A DNA stretch of 64,000 bases. Source: Azospirillum melinis (GTDB taxonomy: Bacteria; Pseudomonadota; Alphaproteobacteria; Azospirillales; Azospirillaceae). The stretch is from positions 62,001 to 126,000 of the forward strand of contig NZ_WHOS01000015.1 in NCBI RefSeq assembly GCF_013340935.1. Direction: 5' to 3'. The notes under the pieces are model-generated. The model worked only from the letters and a program-made list of their open reading frames with translations, had not been told where the DNA came from and ran no database searches. Shown here piece after piece: positions 20,681 to 28,704 of the stretch. The stretch's first letter is position 1. Every line of letters begins with the position of its first letter. Made by a program: the position numbers and the translations under genes.

Positions 20681-21604
20681 TTAGCCCGCATGGGCCGGCA
20701 TGAGGGACGCCGGCTTGACGCGGACGAACTCGCCGAGCGCCTCGACCAGCTTCATCTGCACGCCCATCATGGTGCCGGCCGACTGCGAACAGCCGGAGCA
20801 GGCGCCGGTCAGCCGGACGTAGATGTCCTTGCCGTCGATGTCGACCAGTTCCACGTCGCCGCCGTCGCGCTGGATTTGCGGGCGCATCTCCTCGATCGCG
20901 CCCATGATCGCCTGCATCCGCTGCACGTTGGTCAGCTTGGGTGCGGCGGCCGGTTCCGGCTTGGCCGGCAGCGGCTTGATGGCGTCGAGGCCGACGGTGC
21001 CGGGGGTGTGCTTCGCGGCGGGTTTCAGCGCGCCGGTCTTGGCCATCACCGCTTCCAGCACCTCTTCGATCTTCTCGTGGCAGGTCTGGCAGGAGCCGCC
21101 GGCCTTGGTGTAGTGGGTGACCTCCTCCAGCGAGGTCAGGCCGTTGACGGTCACCGCGCGCTCGATCATCGCGGCGTCGACCCCGAAGCACTTGCAGATC
21201 AGCTCGCCTTCCTCGTGGTCGTCGACCCACTCCTCGCCCTTGTAGTTGGCGATGGCGGCACGCAGGGCCTCCGCACCCATGACCGAGCAGTGCATCTTCT
21301 CCGGCGGCAGGCCGCCGAGATATTCGGCGATGTCGCGGTTGGTCAGGACCAGTGCCTCGTCCACCGTCTTGCCGATGATCATCTCGGTCAGCGCCGAGGA
21401 GGAGGCAATGGCCGAGCCGCAGCCGAAGGTCTGGAACTTGGCGTCCTTGATGATCTGGGTGTCGGGATCGACCTTCAGCATCAGACGCAGCGCGTCGCCG
21501 CAGGTGATGGAGCCGACCTCGCCCACCGCGTTGGCGGTTTCCAGGACACCGGAATTCTTCGGGTTGAAGAAGTGTTCCTTGACCTTGTCGGTGTAGTTCC
21601 ACAT
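20681..21604 (-). CDS. nifU: Fe-S cluster scaffold protein NifU
   Basis: A 307-residue three-domain scaffold. The N-terminal IscU-like domain has C35, C62 and C106 for a labile cluster. The central ferredoxin-like domain has CKC (C137, C139) and CQTC (C172, C175) for a permanent [2Fe-2S] centre. An Ala/Pro-rich linker (about 195-222) leads to the C-terminal Nfu domain with CSGC (C269, C272). All nine expected cysteines are present. It receives sulfur from NifS and passes clusters to the Fe protein and other nitrogenase components. The gene lies 57 bases after iscA. Confidence 0.95.
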   Translation of the reverse strand: MWNYTDKVKEHFFNPKNSGVLETANAVGEVGSITCGDALRLMLKVDPDTQIIKDAKFQTFGCGSAIASSSALTEMIIGKTVDEALVLTNRDIAEYLGGLPPEKMHCSVMGAEALRAAIANYKGEEWVDDHEEGELICKCFGVDAAMIERAVTVNGLTSLEEVTHYTKAGGSCQTCHEKIEEVLEAVMAKTGALKPAAKHTPGTVGLDAIKPLPAKPEPAAAPKLTNVQRMQAIMGAIEEMRPQIQRDGGDVELVDIDGKDIYVRLTGACSGCSQSAGTMMGVQMKLVEALGEFVRVKPASLMPAHAG

Positions 21605-21661
21605 GTCGCTGCTGCCTTTCCGTGGGGGCGCGCCTAGGGGAAGAGCTGTCTGAAAGCGGAA

Positions 21662-22057
21662 TCAGTGGGTCGAGTAGGGGGCTGACGATCCGCAGCTCGA
21701 AGACGACGTCGAGCAGGAGCCCCCGCCGCCGTCGCCAGCCGAGAAGGACTTGCCGCAGCCGCAGCTGCTCGTCGCGTTCGGGTTGTCGAACTTGAAGCCC
21801 GAGCCTTCGATGCCCTCGACGAAATCGACCACCACGCCGCTGAGGAAGGGCTGGCTGTTGGCGTCGACGAAGATGGTGACGGGGCCGAAGCTGAGCACCG
21901 TGTCGTCGTCGCCGGCCGCCGCTTCCAGCCCCATCTGGTATTTCAGGCCGGCGCAGCCGCCGTCGGTCACCGCGATCCGCAAGCCGGCGGCTGCACCGCC
22001 GGACTTCGCCAGGACCCGTTCCAGGGTGGAGACCGCCGCATCCGTCAGAGTCACCAT
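21662..22057 (-). CDS. iscA: IscA/HesB-type iron-sulfur assembly protein, nif-linked
   Basis: A 131-residue A-type carrier. The three cluster-binding cysteines are C35 (DGGCAGLKYQ) and C99/C101 (SSCGCGKSF). Uncommon for the family, about 25 further residues follow, a Gly/Ser-rich tail with two more cysteines (C115 and C122) and the end SAPYSTH. It heads the nif operon directly behind the sigma-54 promoter, which marks it as a NifIscA. I chose the ATG at 22057; an in-frame ATG at 22072 would add five residues. It probably carries Fe-S clusters from NifU to target proteins. Confidence 0.9.
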   Translation of the reverse strand: MVTLTDAAVSTLERVLAKSGGAAAGLRIAVTDGGCAGLKYQMGLEAAAGDDDTVLSFGPVTIFVDANSQPFLSGVVVDFVEGIEGSGFKFDNPNATSSCGCGKSFSAGDGGGGSCSTSSSSCGSSAPYSTH

Positions 22058-22114
22058 GTCCCGCCTCCTCAAGCCGCGTTGCCGGGGGTGCCGGCCAATC
22101 TGACGAGGTTAAAA

Positions 22115-22129
22115 GCAAGCGGTGTGCCA
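22115..22129 (-). promoter_or_regulatory. Sigma-54 (-24/-12) promoter of iscA-nifUSV-cysE-nifW
   Basis: Read on the - strand the sequence is TGGCACACCGCTTGC, an exact TGGCAC-N5-TTGC match. It ends 57 bases upstream of the iscA start. A perfect NifA site lies about 100 bases further upstream. Confidence 0.85.
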
Positions 22130-22229
22130 ATCCATCAAGTCATTGAAATAGAAGGATTGTCAGGTCAGACAGGCGTGGCGAAAGTCCGACAATGTTTCGC
22201 CTGCCAACGGTTTTGTCGGGTTTGGCGCG

Positions 22230-22245
22230 TGTCGGATTCGCGACA
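22230..22245 (-). promoter_or_regulatory. NifA upstream activator sequence of the nifUSV operon
   Basis: A perfect TGT-N10-ACA motif (TGT at 22230-22232, ACA at 22243-22245), about 100 bases upstream of the -24/-12 element on the - strand. The motif is symmetrical, and the divergent gene at 22370 begins 125 bases away, so the site could serve both directions. Confidence 0.72.
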
Positions 22246-22369
22246 GCCGCGACACTTCGCCGCACAAAAATAATGTGGTCTTTCCCGGCGCGTCCGCGCG
22301 TACCATGGGAGCGTCGTCGGTGCGTCGGATGGTTGATTGCAGCAGCGGAAAATACAGGCGAGGGAAGCG

Positions 22370-22882
22370 ATGAGCGACGAACCGATCGAACTCCGGATGT
22401 CGAACGGCCGCATGGCCTTCGGCGACGTGCCCGAACAGATCGACGAGCTTTTGCAGGAAGCGGTGAAGGCCCGCGACGTGCCCGACGCCTGCGAGGCGTT
22501 GCTGTGGGAGGCCCACCGCAAGGGACCGCGGGTGCTGCCGGTCTTCTACGCGCTCTACAAATTCTACTTCAACCGCAAGAAGCTGGGGGAGGCGGAGCGG
22601 GTGGCCCGCATCGGGCTGGATGCCGCGGCTCTTCAGGGCGGATTTCCAGCCGACTGGTCGCAACTGACCGCCGACTCCACCGACTGGACGGCGGCCGGAC
22701 CGGCGCGCTTCTTCCTGTTCACCATGAAGGCGCTGGCCTTCATCGAACTGCGCCGCCACAACCGTGACAAGGCGCTGGCGATCCTCGCCAAGATGGCGGA
22801 GATCGACCCGGCCGATCAGGTCGGCTACGGCACCATCGCCGCCTTGGCCCGCGGATTGGGTGAAGACGGCGGGGCGGGGTAA
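22370..22882 (+). CDS. TPR-like protein divergent from the nif operon, unknown function
   Basis: A 170-residue, soluble, helix-rich protein. Repeated helix pairs such as QIDELLQEAVKARDVPDACE, VLPVFYALYKFYFNRKKLGE and ALAFIELRRHNRDKALAILA resemble tetratricopeptide repeats, a protein-docking fold. The start ATG at 22370 has GAGGGA upstream; an in-frame ATG further back would add 11 residues. It shares the intergenic region that holds the NifA site with the nif operon, but I see no -24/-12 element on its own strand. The conserved function is not known to me; position suggests a nif accessory role. Confidence 0.7.
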   Translation: MSDEPIELRMSNGRMAFGDVPEQIDELLQEAVKARDVPDACEALLWEAHRKGPRVLPVFYALYKFYFNRKKLGEAERVARIGLDAAALQGGFPADWSQLTADSTDWTAAGPARFFLFTMKALAFIELRRHNRDKALAILAKMAEIDPADQVGYGTIAALARGLGEDGGAG

Positions 22883-22893
22883 CGGGAGCCCCA

Positions 22894-22935
22894 CAAAAAA
22901 AGCCCCCCGGCCCAGGGGGGAACCGGGCCGGGGGC
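22894..22935 (-). terminator. Rho-independent terminator, - strand
   Basis: CCCCCGGCCC pairs with GGGCCGGGGG around an AGGGGGGAACC loop. On the - strand it is followed by a run of U (AAAAAAA on the + strand). It lies downstream of the flavin oxidoreductase gene, so it should end that transcript; the stem could also act on the convergent TPR-like gene. Confidence 0.65.
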
Positions 22936-23058
22936 AGCGGGGATTTGCGTCTCACGACGCACTCACGACGCGCTCTCTCACGTCGAGAGGAATTGCGGCC
23001 CCGATTGGGGATGCCCGATTGGGGATTCCGGGGGGCGGAATTCGGGGCCGCAAACCTG

Positions 23059-24189
23059 TCAGGCGGCGATGGATTCCAGCGCCGGGTAATCGGTGTAACC
23101 CTTGGCATCGCCGCCGTAATAGGTGGTGCGGTCCGGTTCGGCCAGCGAGGCGCCGGCACGGAAGCGCACGGGCAGGTCCGGGTTGGAGATGAAGGCTTCG
23201 CCGAAGCTGACCGCATCGGCCTCGCCGTTGGCGAGCGCCGCGACGGCATCACCACGGCTGTAGCCGCCATTCAGGATGAACGGACCCTTGTAGGCGGCGC
23301 GCAGGGTGGACGCCACGTGCGGCGCGCCCTCCGGCGGGGCCATGTGGTGGCCGGGCTTGCCCTCGATCACATGCAGATAGGCGAGGTTGAAGGGGTTCAG
23401 CGCCTTGGTGATCGCCAGGAAGTGCGGCAGCGGGTCGCTGTCCTTCATGTCGTTGAACATGCCGGTGGGCGACAGGCGGACGCCGATGCGGTCGGCGCCG
23501 ACGGCATGGGCCGTCGCCTCCAGGATCTCCAGCAGGAAGCGGCAGCGGTTCTCCACCGTTCCACCATACTGGTCGGTGCGGGTGTTGGTGCCGTCGCGCA
23601 GGAACTGGTCGATCAGATAGCCGTTGGCCGCGTGGATCTCGACGCCGTCCAGGCCGGCATCGAAGACGGCGCGCTTGGCGGCATCGGCGAAATGACGGAC
23701 CAAGGCAGGGATTTCGGCGGTTTCAAGGGCGCGCGGAACCGGGAAGGGCTCCATGCCGGCGCCCGTGTAGAGCTGGCCCTTCGCCGCGATGGCCGACGGA
23801 GCGACCGGGGCGGCGCCGTTCGGCTGGAAGCGCGGGTGGGAAATGCGGCCGACATGCCAGAGCTGGGTGACGATCCGCCCGCCGGCCGTATGCACCGCGT
23901 CGGCGACTGCGCGCCATGCCAGGGTCTGGGCGTCGGTGTGGATGCCCGGCGTGTTGGGATAGCCCTGGGCGGTGTCGCAGACCTGCGTCGCCTCGGTGAT
24001 GATCAGGCCAGCGGACGCGCGCTGCGCATAATATTCGGCGGTGAGCGCGGTCGGGCAGTTGCCGTCGCCGGCGCGGCTGCGGGTCATCGGCGCCATGACG
24101 ACGCGGTTCGGCAGTTCGATTGCGCCGAGACGCAGCGGGGTGAACAGATCCGGAGTGGCGGTGCTGTGCGTGTCGTTGCTGTGCGGCAT
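23059..24189 (-). CDS. Old Yellow Enzyme family NADH:flavin oxidoreductase (NemA-like)
   Basis: A 376-residue FMN-dependent TIM-barrel ene-reductase. Visible signatures are LFTPLRLGAIELPNRVVMAP at the N-terminus, PMTRSRA, the VEIHAANGYLIDQFL segment (about 180-195), TDQYGGTVENRCRF and the C-terminal FILNGGYSRGDA. Relatives such as NemA reduce N-ethylmaleimide, nitro compounds and other electrophiles. The ATG at 24189 matches the conserved N-terminus. It is divergent from a tetR gene, with two palindromes between them, the same arrangement as the reactive-electrophile-inducible nemR-nemA pair of E. coli, so induction by electrophiles is likely but inferred. Confidence 0.9.
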   Translation of the reverse strand: MPHSNDTHSTATPDLFTPLRLGAIELPNRVVMAPMTRSRAGDGNCPTALTAEYYAQRASAGLIITEATQVCDTAQGYPNTPGIHTDAQTLAWRAVADAVHTAGGRIVTQLWHVGRISHPRFQPNGAAPVAPSAIAAKGQLYTGAGMEPFPVPRALETAEIPALVRHFADAAKRAVFDAGLDGVEIHAANGYLIDQFLRDGTNTRTDQYGGTVENRCRFLLEILEATAHAVGADRIGVRLSPTGMFNDMKDSDPLPHFLAITKALNPFNLAYLHVIEGKPGHHMAPPEGAPHVASTLRAAYKGPFILNGGYSRGDAVAALANGEADAVSFGEAFISNPDLPVRFRAGASLAEPDRTTYYGGDAKGYTDYPALESIAA

Positions 24190-24240
24190 GGCGGGAATAC
24201 CCCCTGTTGGGCAATAGGCTTTTGGGGTGAGGTCTTGTAT

Positions 24241-24256
24241 GTATGTGAGTACATAC
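24241..24256. promoter_or_regulatory. Palindromic operator candidate 1 (TetR site)
   Basis: GTATGT-GAGT-ACATAC is a perfect 6-base inverted repeat with a 4-base centre, and is followed by TT, so the right half reads like site 2. It lies in the divergent region between the oxidoreductase gene and the tetR gene. Confidence 0.6.
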
Positions 24257-24280
24257 TTGAACCGACGGCCGCCGCTTGTC

Positions 24281-24300
24281 AAGTATGTATCTGCATACTT
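24281..24300. promoter_or_regulatory. Palindromic operator candidate 2 (TetR site)
   Basis: AAGTATG-TATCTG-CATACTT is a perfect 7-base inverted repeat 25 bases from site 1 and shares its CATACTT/AAGTATG half. It ends three bases before the first possible tetR start, so regulator binding would repress the regulator's own gene as well. Confidence 0.6.
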
Positions 24301-24303
24301 ATT

Positions 24304-25017
24304 ATGAAGCCGCCCATCGTGAAACTGATGGGGCGGACTGGAGAGGGACGGGTCTTGGACGCAAGCAATGACGCCGACGGCTGTTGCCCCGGAAACGGCA
24401 CCGAGGGCGCCTGCGAGGGCGGGGCGCGCAAGCGCGACCGTGCCGCGACGGAAAGCGCGCTGCTCGACGCCGCCAAGGTGGTGTTCGCCGAGCGTGGCTT
24501 CGACGCGGCGACGACCCGGGAGATCGCCGGGCGGGCCGGAGTCAACGAACAGCTGATCCAGCGCTATTTCTCAGGAAAGAGCGGGCTGCTGCTGGCGGTG
24601 GTCGAGCGCTATTGGCGCGAGGAGGCGGGCGGCTGCGACCTGCCGCCGCCGGACGATGATCTGGAAACCGACCTTGGCCGCTTCCTGCACGCGCAGTTGA
24701 AGCACAGCTGGAAATGCCGCGACTTCACCCGCGTCGTGCTGGCCCGCGCCCTGGTCGATCAGGCGGTGGCGGACGAGATGGCGCGCACCCTGTCGGAAAG
24801 CCGCATCCCCTGCCTGCTGAAACGGCTGGAGGGCTATCGCGACCGCGGCGCCATCGCCGCCGACGCCGACCTCGCCAATGTGGCGGCCGGAATCGCGACG
24901 CTCAGCTTCGGGCTGGGCTTCCTCGATCAGGTGGTGTTCGGCCGTGACGATGCCGGCATCTGCGCGATGGTCGGCACGCTGGCCCACACCATCGCCCATG
25001 GCCTGACGCCGCGCTGA
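24304..25017 (+). CDS. TetR/AcrR family transcriptional regulator
   Basis: A repressor of up to 237 residues. The N-terminal helix-turn-helix domain is clear (ESALLDAAKVVFAERGFDAA, then TTREIAGRAGVNEQLIQRYF), and the rest is a helical ligand domain. The start is uncertain. The ATG at 24304 abuts operator 2, an ATG at 24328 is in frame, and the best ribosome binding site (GGAGAGGGACGGG) precedes a TTG at 24355. The pre-HTH segment is poorly conserved and Cys/Gly-rich (CCPGNGTEGACEGG). Divergent from the Old Yellow Enzyme gene with two shared palindromes, it probably represses both; the ligand is unknown. Confidence 0.85.
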   Translation: MKPPIVKLMGRTGEGRVLDASNDADGCCPGNGTEGACEGGARKRDRAATESALLDAAKVVFAERGFDAATTREIAGRAGVNEQLIQRYFSGKSGLLLAVVERYWREEAGGCDLPPPDDDLETDLGRFLHAQLKHSWKCRDFTRVVLARALVDQAVADEMARTLSESRIPCLLKRLEGYRDRGAIAADADLANVAAGIATLSFGLGFLDQVVFGRDDAGICAMVGTLAHTIAHGLTPR

Positions 25018-25037
25018 CGCCTACTCCGCGCCGATGG

Positions 25038-25961
25038 TCACTCTGCTGCCGCGGTGCGGGTGGTGGCGCGGTGGCTGTGCACCGCGTCGGCGGTGAAGAC
25101 GGCCAGCGCCACCCAGATGCAGGCGAAGGTGATGGCGTGGCTGTGGGTGAAGGCCTCGCCATAGACCAGCACGCCCAGCAGAAGCTGCCCGGTCGGCCCG
25201 ACATATTGCAGCAGACCCAGGGTGGTCATGGTCAGCCGGCTCGCGCCGATCATGAACAGCACCAGTGGAACCGCCGTCATCGGTCCGGCCAGCACCAGCA
25301 GGGTGCTCTCCCCCCAGCCGTGGCCGAAGGCGCCGTCGCTGCCCAGCCACAGCAGATAACCCAGCGCCGCCGGCAGCAGCAGGGCGGTTTCCACCAGCAG
25401 ACCGATCACCGGATCGATCGCCGCCTTCTTGCGCACCAGGGCGTAGAAGCCGAAGGACAGCGCCAGCGACAGCGCGACCCAGGGCACGGCGCCATAGCTG
25501 ACGACGAGGCTGCCGACGCCGGCCGCGGCGATGGCGACCGCCAGCATCCGGCCGCGGCTGAGCCGTTCGTTCAGGAACAGCACGCCCAGCAGCACATTGA
25601 CCAGCGGGTTGATGAAGTATCCCAGGCTGGCCTCGACCAGCCGGCTGTTCACCACTGCCCAGATGAAAACGGTCCAATTGACGGTGACCAGCAGGGTGGT
25701 GACCACCAGAATGCCCAGCCGGCGCCAGTTGCCGACCGCGGCGACGACGGCCGCCGGCCCACGGGTTGCCAGCACGCCGATGCCGACCAGCACCACGGTC
25801 CACACCACGCGGTGGGCGACGATCTCCACCGCGCCGACATCGCCCAGGGATTTGAAGAAGACGGGGTTGACCAGCCCCCAGATCAGGTAGGAGGCAAGCG
25901 CCGCGACGAACGCGGCGGTTGTGGAGGTCGGGGCCTTGGCGGGCGGCGGTGTCTGAGCCAT
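25038..25961 (-). CDS. rarD: RarD-type EamA/DMT family transporter
   Basis: A 307-residue inner-membrane protein with about ten hydrophobic helices. It shows the RarD hallmarks ASYLIWGLVNPVFFKSL near residue 25, EIVAHRVVWT, FIWAVVNSRLVEASLGYFIN and LGLLQYVGPTGQLLLGV near the C-terminus. RarD proteins are drug/metabolite-superfamily permeases historically linked to chloramphenicol sensitivity; the natural substrate is not established. It converges with the tetR gene and is separated from grxD by a strong terminator. Confidence 0.88.
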   Translation of the reverse strand: MAQTPPPAKAPTSTTAAFVAALASYLIWGLVNPVFFKSLGDVGAVEIVAHRVVWTVVLVGIGVLATRGPAAVVAAVGNWRRLGILVVTTLLVTVNWTVFIWAVVNSRLVEASLGYFINPLVNVLLGVLFLNERLSRGRMLAVAIAAAGVGSLVVSYGAVPWVALSLALSFGFYALVRKKAAIDPVIGLLVETALLLPAALGYLLWLGSDGAFGHGWGESTLLVLAGPMTAVPLVLFMIGASRLTMTTLGLLQYVGPTGQLLLGVLVYGEAFTHSHAITFACIWVALAVFTADAVHSHRATTRTAAAE

Positions 25962-26097
25962 ACCGTCCGTTTAGCACATTGTTTGGGCAATCCGGCAGCG
26001 GGCCACCGGGCATGGCCGGGCTGCGCGGCTGGCATCGCTGCCCGTCATCCTGGCGTCGGACATCGAAGGTGCCCAGTATGAAAAAGGCGCCGGGCAT

Positions 26098-26126
26098 GAA
26101 AAAGCCCCGCCGGAGCGGGGCTTTTC
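26098..26126 (-). terminator. Rho-independent terminator after grxD
   Basis: AAAGCCCCGC pairs with GCGGGGCTTT around a CGGA loop, with A runs on one side and T on the other, so it can act in both directions. It lies 27 bases past the grxD stop on the - strand. Confidence 0.8.
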
Positions 26127-26152
26127 CGTTCTTCACCGGACCGGCGATGCGG

Positions 26153-26488
<336 letters not shown>

Positions 26489-26574
26489 GACCTGATAACC
26501 CTTCCGATTAAGGCCCGGCGGCGCCGGGGCCTTGTCCGTTGCAACTTTGATCAGGCGCCCTCAGGCACCTTGCG

Positions 26575-26814
26575 TCAGGCGCCTTCCGGCACCGCGGTGG
26601 TCAGCGCCAGGGCGTGCAGTTCGCCGCCCATCTTTCCCTGGAGGGATGCGTAGACCATCTGGTGCTGCTGCACCCGGCTCTTGCCCTTGAAGGCGGCGGA
26701 GGTGACGAGCGCGGCATAGTGATCGCCGTCGCCACGCAGGTCCGCGATCTCGACGACCGCGTCCGGGATGCCCTCCTTGATGAGCTTTTCGATCGTGGCG
26801 GCTTCCATCGCCAT
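26575..26814 (-). CDS. BolA family protein
   Basis: A 79-residue BolA-like protein. Recognisable segments are IEKLIKEGIPDAVVEIADLR, DHYAALVTSAAFKGKSRVQQ and HQMVYASLQGKMGGELHALAL, the last carrying the conserved histidine that helps ligate a cluster shared with a monothiol glutaredoxin. I chose the ATG at 26814; the open frame upstream has no similarity. Its downstream neighbour is grxD, the expected partner. It could be called BolA2/IbaG-like; the exact subclass is uncertain. Confidence 0.9.
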   Translation of the reverse strand: MAMEAATIEKLIKEGIPDAVVEIADLRGDGDHYAALVTSAAFKGKSRVQQHQMVYASLQGKMGGELHALALTTAVPEGA

Positions 26815-26974
26815 GGGTCTGGTCCTCGCTCTGTTCAGGATTGCCCCGCCCGGGCACACGCTTATCGGAATAGAGTAGGTGCGGCCGGGCCGTTTGTCAT
26901 CCACCGGCAAGTCTTTGCCGCCCTGCGGAAGACGCCGTAACGGCCCGGATGCCCCATTCAACAGGAGACGCCTG

Positions 26975-28270
26975 TTATTCGCCGAACACGCGCTTGAACA
27001 CCGTGTCGACATGCTTGGTGTGGTAGGTCATGTCGAACATCGGCTCCAGCTTGTCGCGGCCGATGTGCTTGGCGATGTCGGCGTCGTTCGACAGCAGCTC
27101 CAGATAGTTGCCGCCCTTCTCCCACACCTGCATGGCGTTGCGCTGCACCGCCTTGTAGCTGTCCTCGCGGCTCATGCCGGCCTGTGTCAGGGCCAGCAGG
27201 ACGCGCTGCGAGAAGACCAGCCCGCCCAGGTCGTCGAGGTTCTTCTGCATGCGCTCCGGATAGACCACCAGCTTTTCCATCATGCCGGTCAGGCGCACCA
27301 GGGCGAAGTCCAGCGTGACGGTGGCGTCGGGACCGATCATCCGCTCGACCGAGCTGTGGGAGATGTCGCGCTCGTGCCACAGTGTCACGTTTTCCAGCGC
27401 CGGGACGACGGCGGAGCGCACGATGCGGGCCAGGCCGGTCAGGTTCTCCGACAGGACCGGGTTGCGCTTGTGCGGCATCGCCGAAGAGCCCTTCTGGCCG
27501 GGGTGGAAATACTCCTCTGCCTCGCGCACTTCGGTGCGCTGGAGGTGGCGGATTTCCGTGGCCAGATTCTCGACGCTCGACGCGATCACACCCAGCACGG
27601 AGAAGAAGAAGGCGTGGCGGTCGCGCGGGATGACCTGGGTCGACACCGGCTCGACCGACAGGCCGAGCTTGGCGGCGACATGCTCTTCCACACGCGGGTC
27701 GATGTTGGCGAAGGTGCCGACGGCGCCGGAGATGGCGCAGGTGGCGATGTCCTGGCGCGCCTGGACCAGACGCTCGCGCCCGCGGGCGAAGGCGGCGTAG
27801 TGGCCGGCCAGTTTCAGCCCGAAGGTCGTCGGCTCGGCATGGATGCCGTGGCTGCGGCCGATGGTGACGGTGTTCTTGTGCTCGTACGCCCGGCGCTTCA
27901 GCGCGGCCAGCAGGGCGTCCATGTCGGCCAGCAGCAGGTCGGCGGCCTGGGTCAGCTGGACGGCGAGGCAGGTGTCCAGCACGTCCGACGAGGTCATGCC
28001 CTGGTGGACGAAGCGGGCTTCCGGACCGACATACTCGGCGAGGTTGGTCAGGAAGGCGATGACGTCGTGCCGGGTCTCGCGCTCGATCTCGTCGATGCGG
28101 TCGATCTCCCACTTGCCGCGCTCCCACACCGCCTTGGCGGCCTCCTTCGGGATCACGCCCAGCTCGGCCTGCGCGTCGCAGGCGTGCGCCTCGATCTCGA
28201 ACCAGATTCGGAAGCGGTTTTCCGGCTCCCAGATGCGGGCCATTTCGTGGCGGGTATAGCGGGGGATCAT
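26975..28270 (-). CDS. purB: Adenylosuccinate lyase
   Basis: A 431-residue fumarase-superfamily enzyme acting twice in purine synthesis: SAICAR to AICAR plus fumarate, and adenylosuccinate to AMP plus fumarate. Marks are the N-terminal MIPRYTRHEMARIWEPENRF, the HQGMTSSDVLDT region, the catalytic-His segment IGRSHGIHAEPTTFGLKLAG and the superfamily signature GSSAMPHKRNPVLSENLTGL. The ATG at 28270 matches the conserved start. It runs alone on the - strand, divergent from the GGDEF-EAL gene. Confidence 0.95.
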   Translation of the reverse strand: MIPRYTRHEMARIWEPENRFRIWFEIEAHACDAQAELGVIPKEAAKAVWERGKWEIDRIDEIERETRHDVIAFLTNLAEYVGPEARFVHQGMTSSDVLDTCLAVQLTQAADLLLADMDALLAALKRRAYEHKNTVTIGRSHGIHAEPTTFGLKLAGHYAAFARGRERLVQARQDIATCAISGAVGTFANIDPRVEEHVAAKLGLSVEPVSTQVIPRDRHAFFFSVLGVIASSVENLATEIRHLQRTEVREAEEYFHPGQKGSSAMPHKRNPVLSENLTGLARIVRSAVVPALENVTLWHERDISHSSVERMIGPDATVTLDFALVRLTGMMEKLVVYPERMQKNLDDLGGLVFSQRVLLALTQAGMSREDSYKAVQRNAMQVWEKGGNYLELLSNDADIAKHIGRDKLEPMFDMTYHTKHVDTVFKRVFGE

Positions 28271-28704
28271 CGGCACTCTCCGAAGGATGCTGGCGCTGGA
28301 AAAGGAGCGGCTGCGGGTCTGATGGCACGCGCGCGCGACCATAGCGGTGCCGGGAGGCGTTTTAAAGCCTCGCGATGGCCCGAACCGTCCGACCGACCGG
28401 CTTGTCTGCCCGCTCCGCTGTTGGCGGCATTAATCTTCATGGGCGAATCTTTGCCAGCCTAAGGGAATCCGCGCCTAATGTTGCGCGGGCGGACTTTCCG
28501 TCAATTCCCTGCCAATATGCGGATAAGCGCGCCGTCGTCCATTCTGACGCGAGGAAAACAGTCAAAGAGTCGCGCCGAGGTGGATTTGCTTTGCTTGCAG
28601 TTGAATCCGCGCGAGCATTAAGCAACACTTGCACAGCGCATCGGGGCCGGCCCCAGCCGGTTTCCGCGAGTTCCACCGAACAGGCCATCCGAAGGGAGCC
28701 CTTC
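28271..28704. other. 434-base intergenic region, purB / GGDEF-EAL
   Basis: This divergent region has a less GC-rich middle (about 28430-28620) than its surroundings and presumably holds promoters for both genes. The open + strand frame into it (from 28375) lacks any family similarity. I see no convincing -35/-10 pair, riboswitch or repeat. Confidence 0.4.

Noticed and set aside
22158..22171. A TGT...ACA pair near the nifUSV promoter as a second NifA site
   Set aside because: The spacer is 8 bases, not the 10 required for a NifA half-site pair, and it lies too close to the -24/-12 element.
28375..28704. A 110-residue N-terminal extension of the GGDEF-EAL protein
   Set aside because: The extra residues show no domain or signal features and cross the likely promoter region; the TTG at 28705 has a good ribosome binding site.
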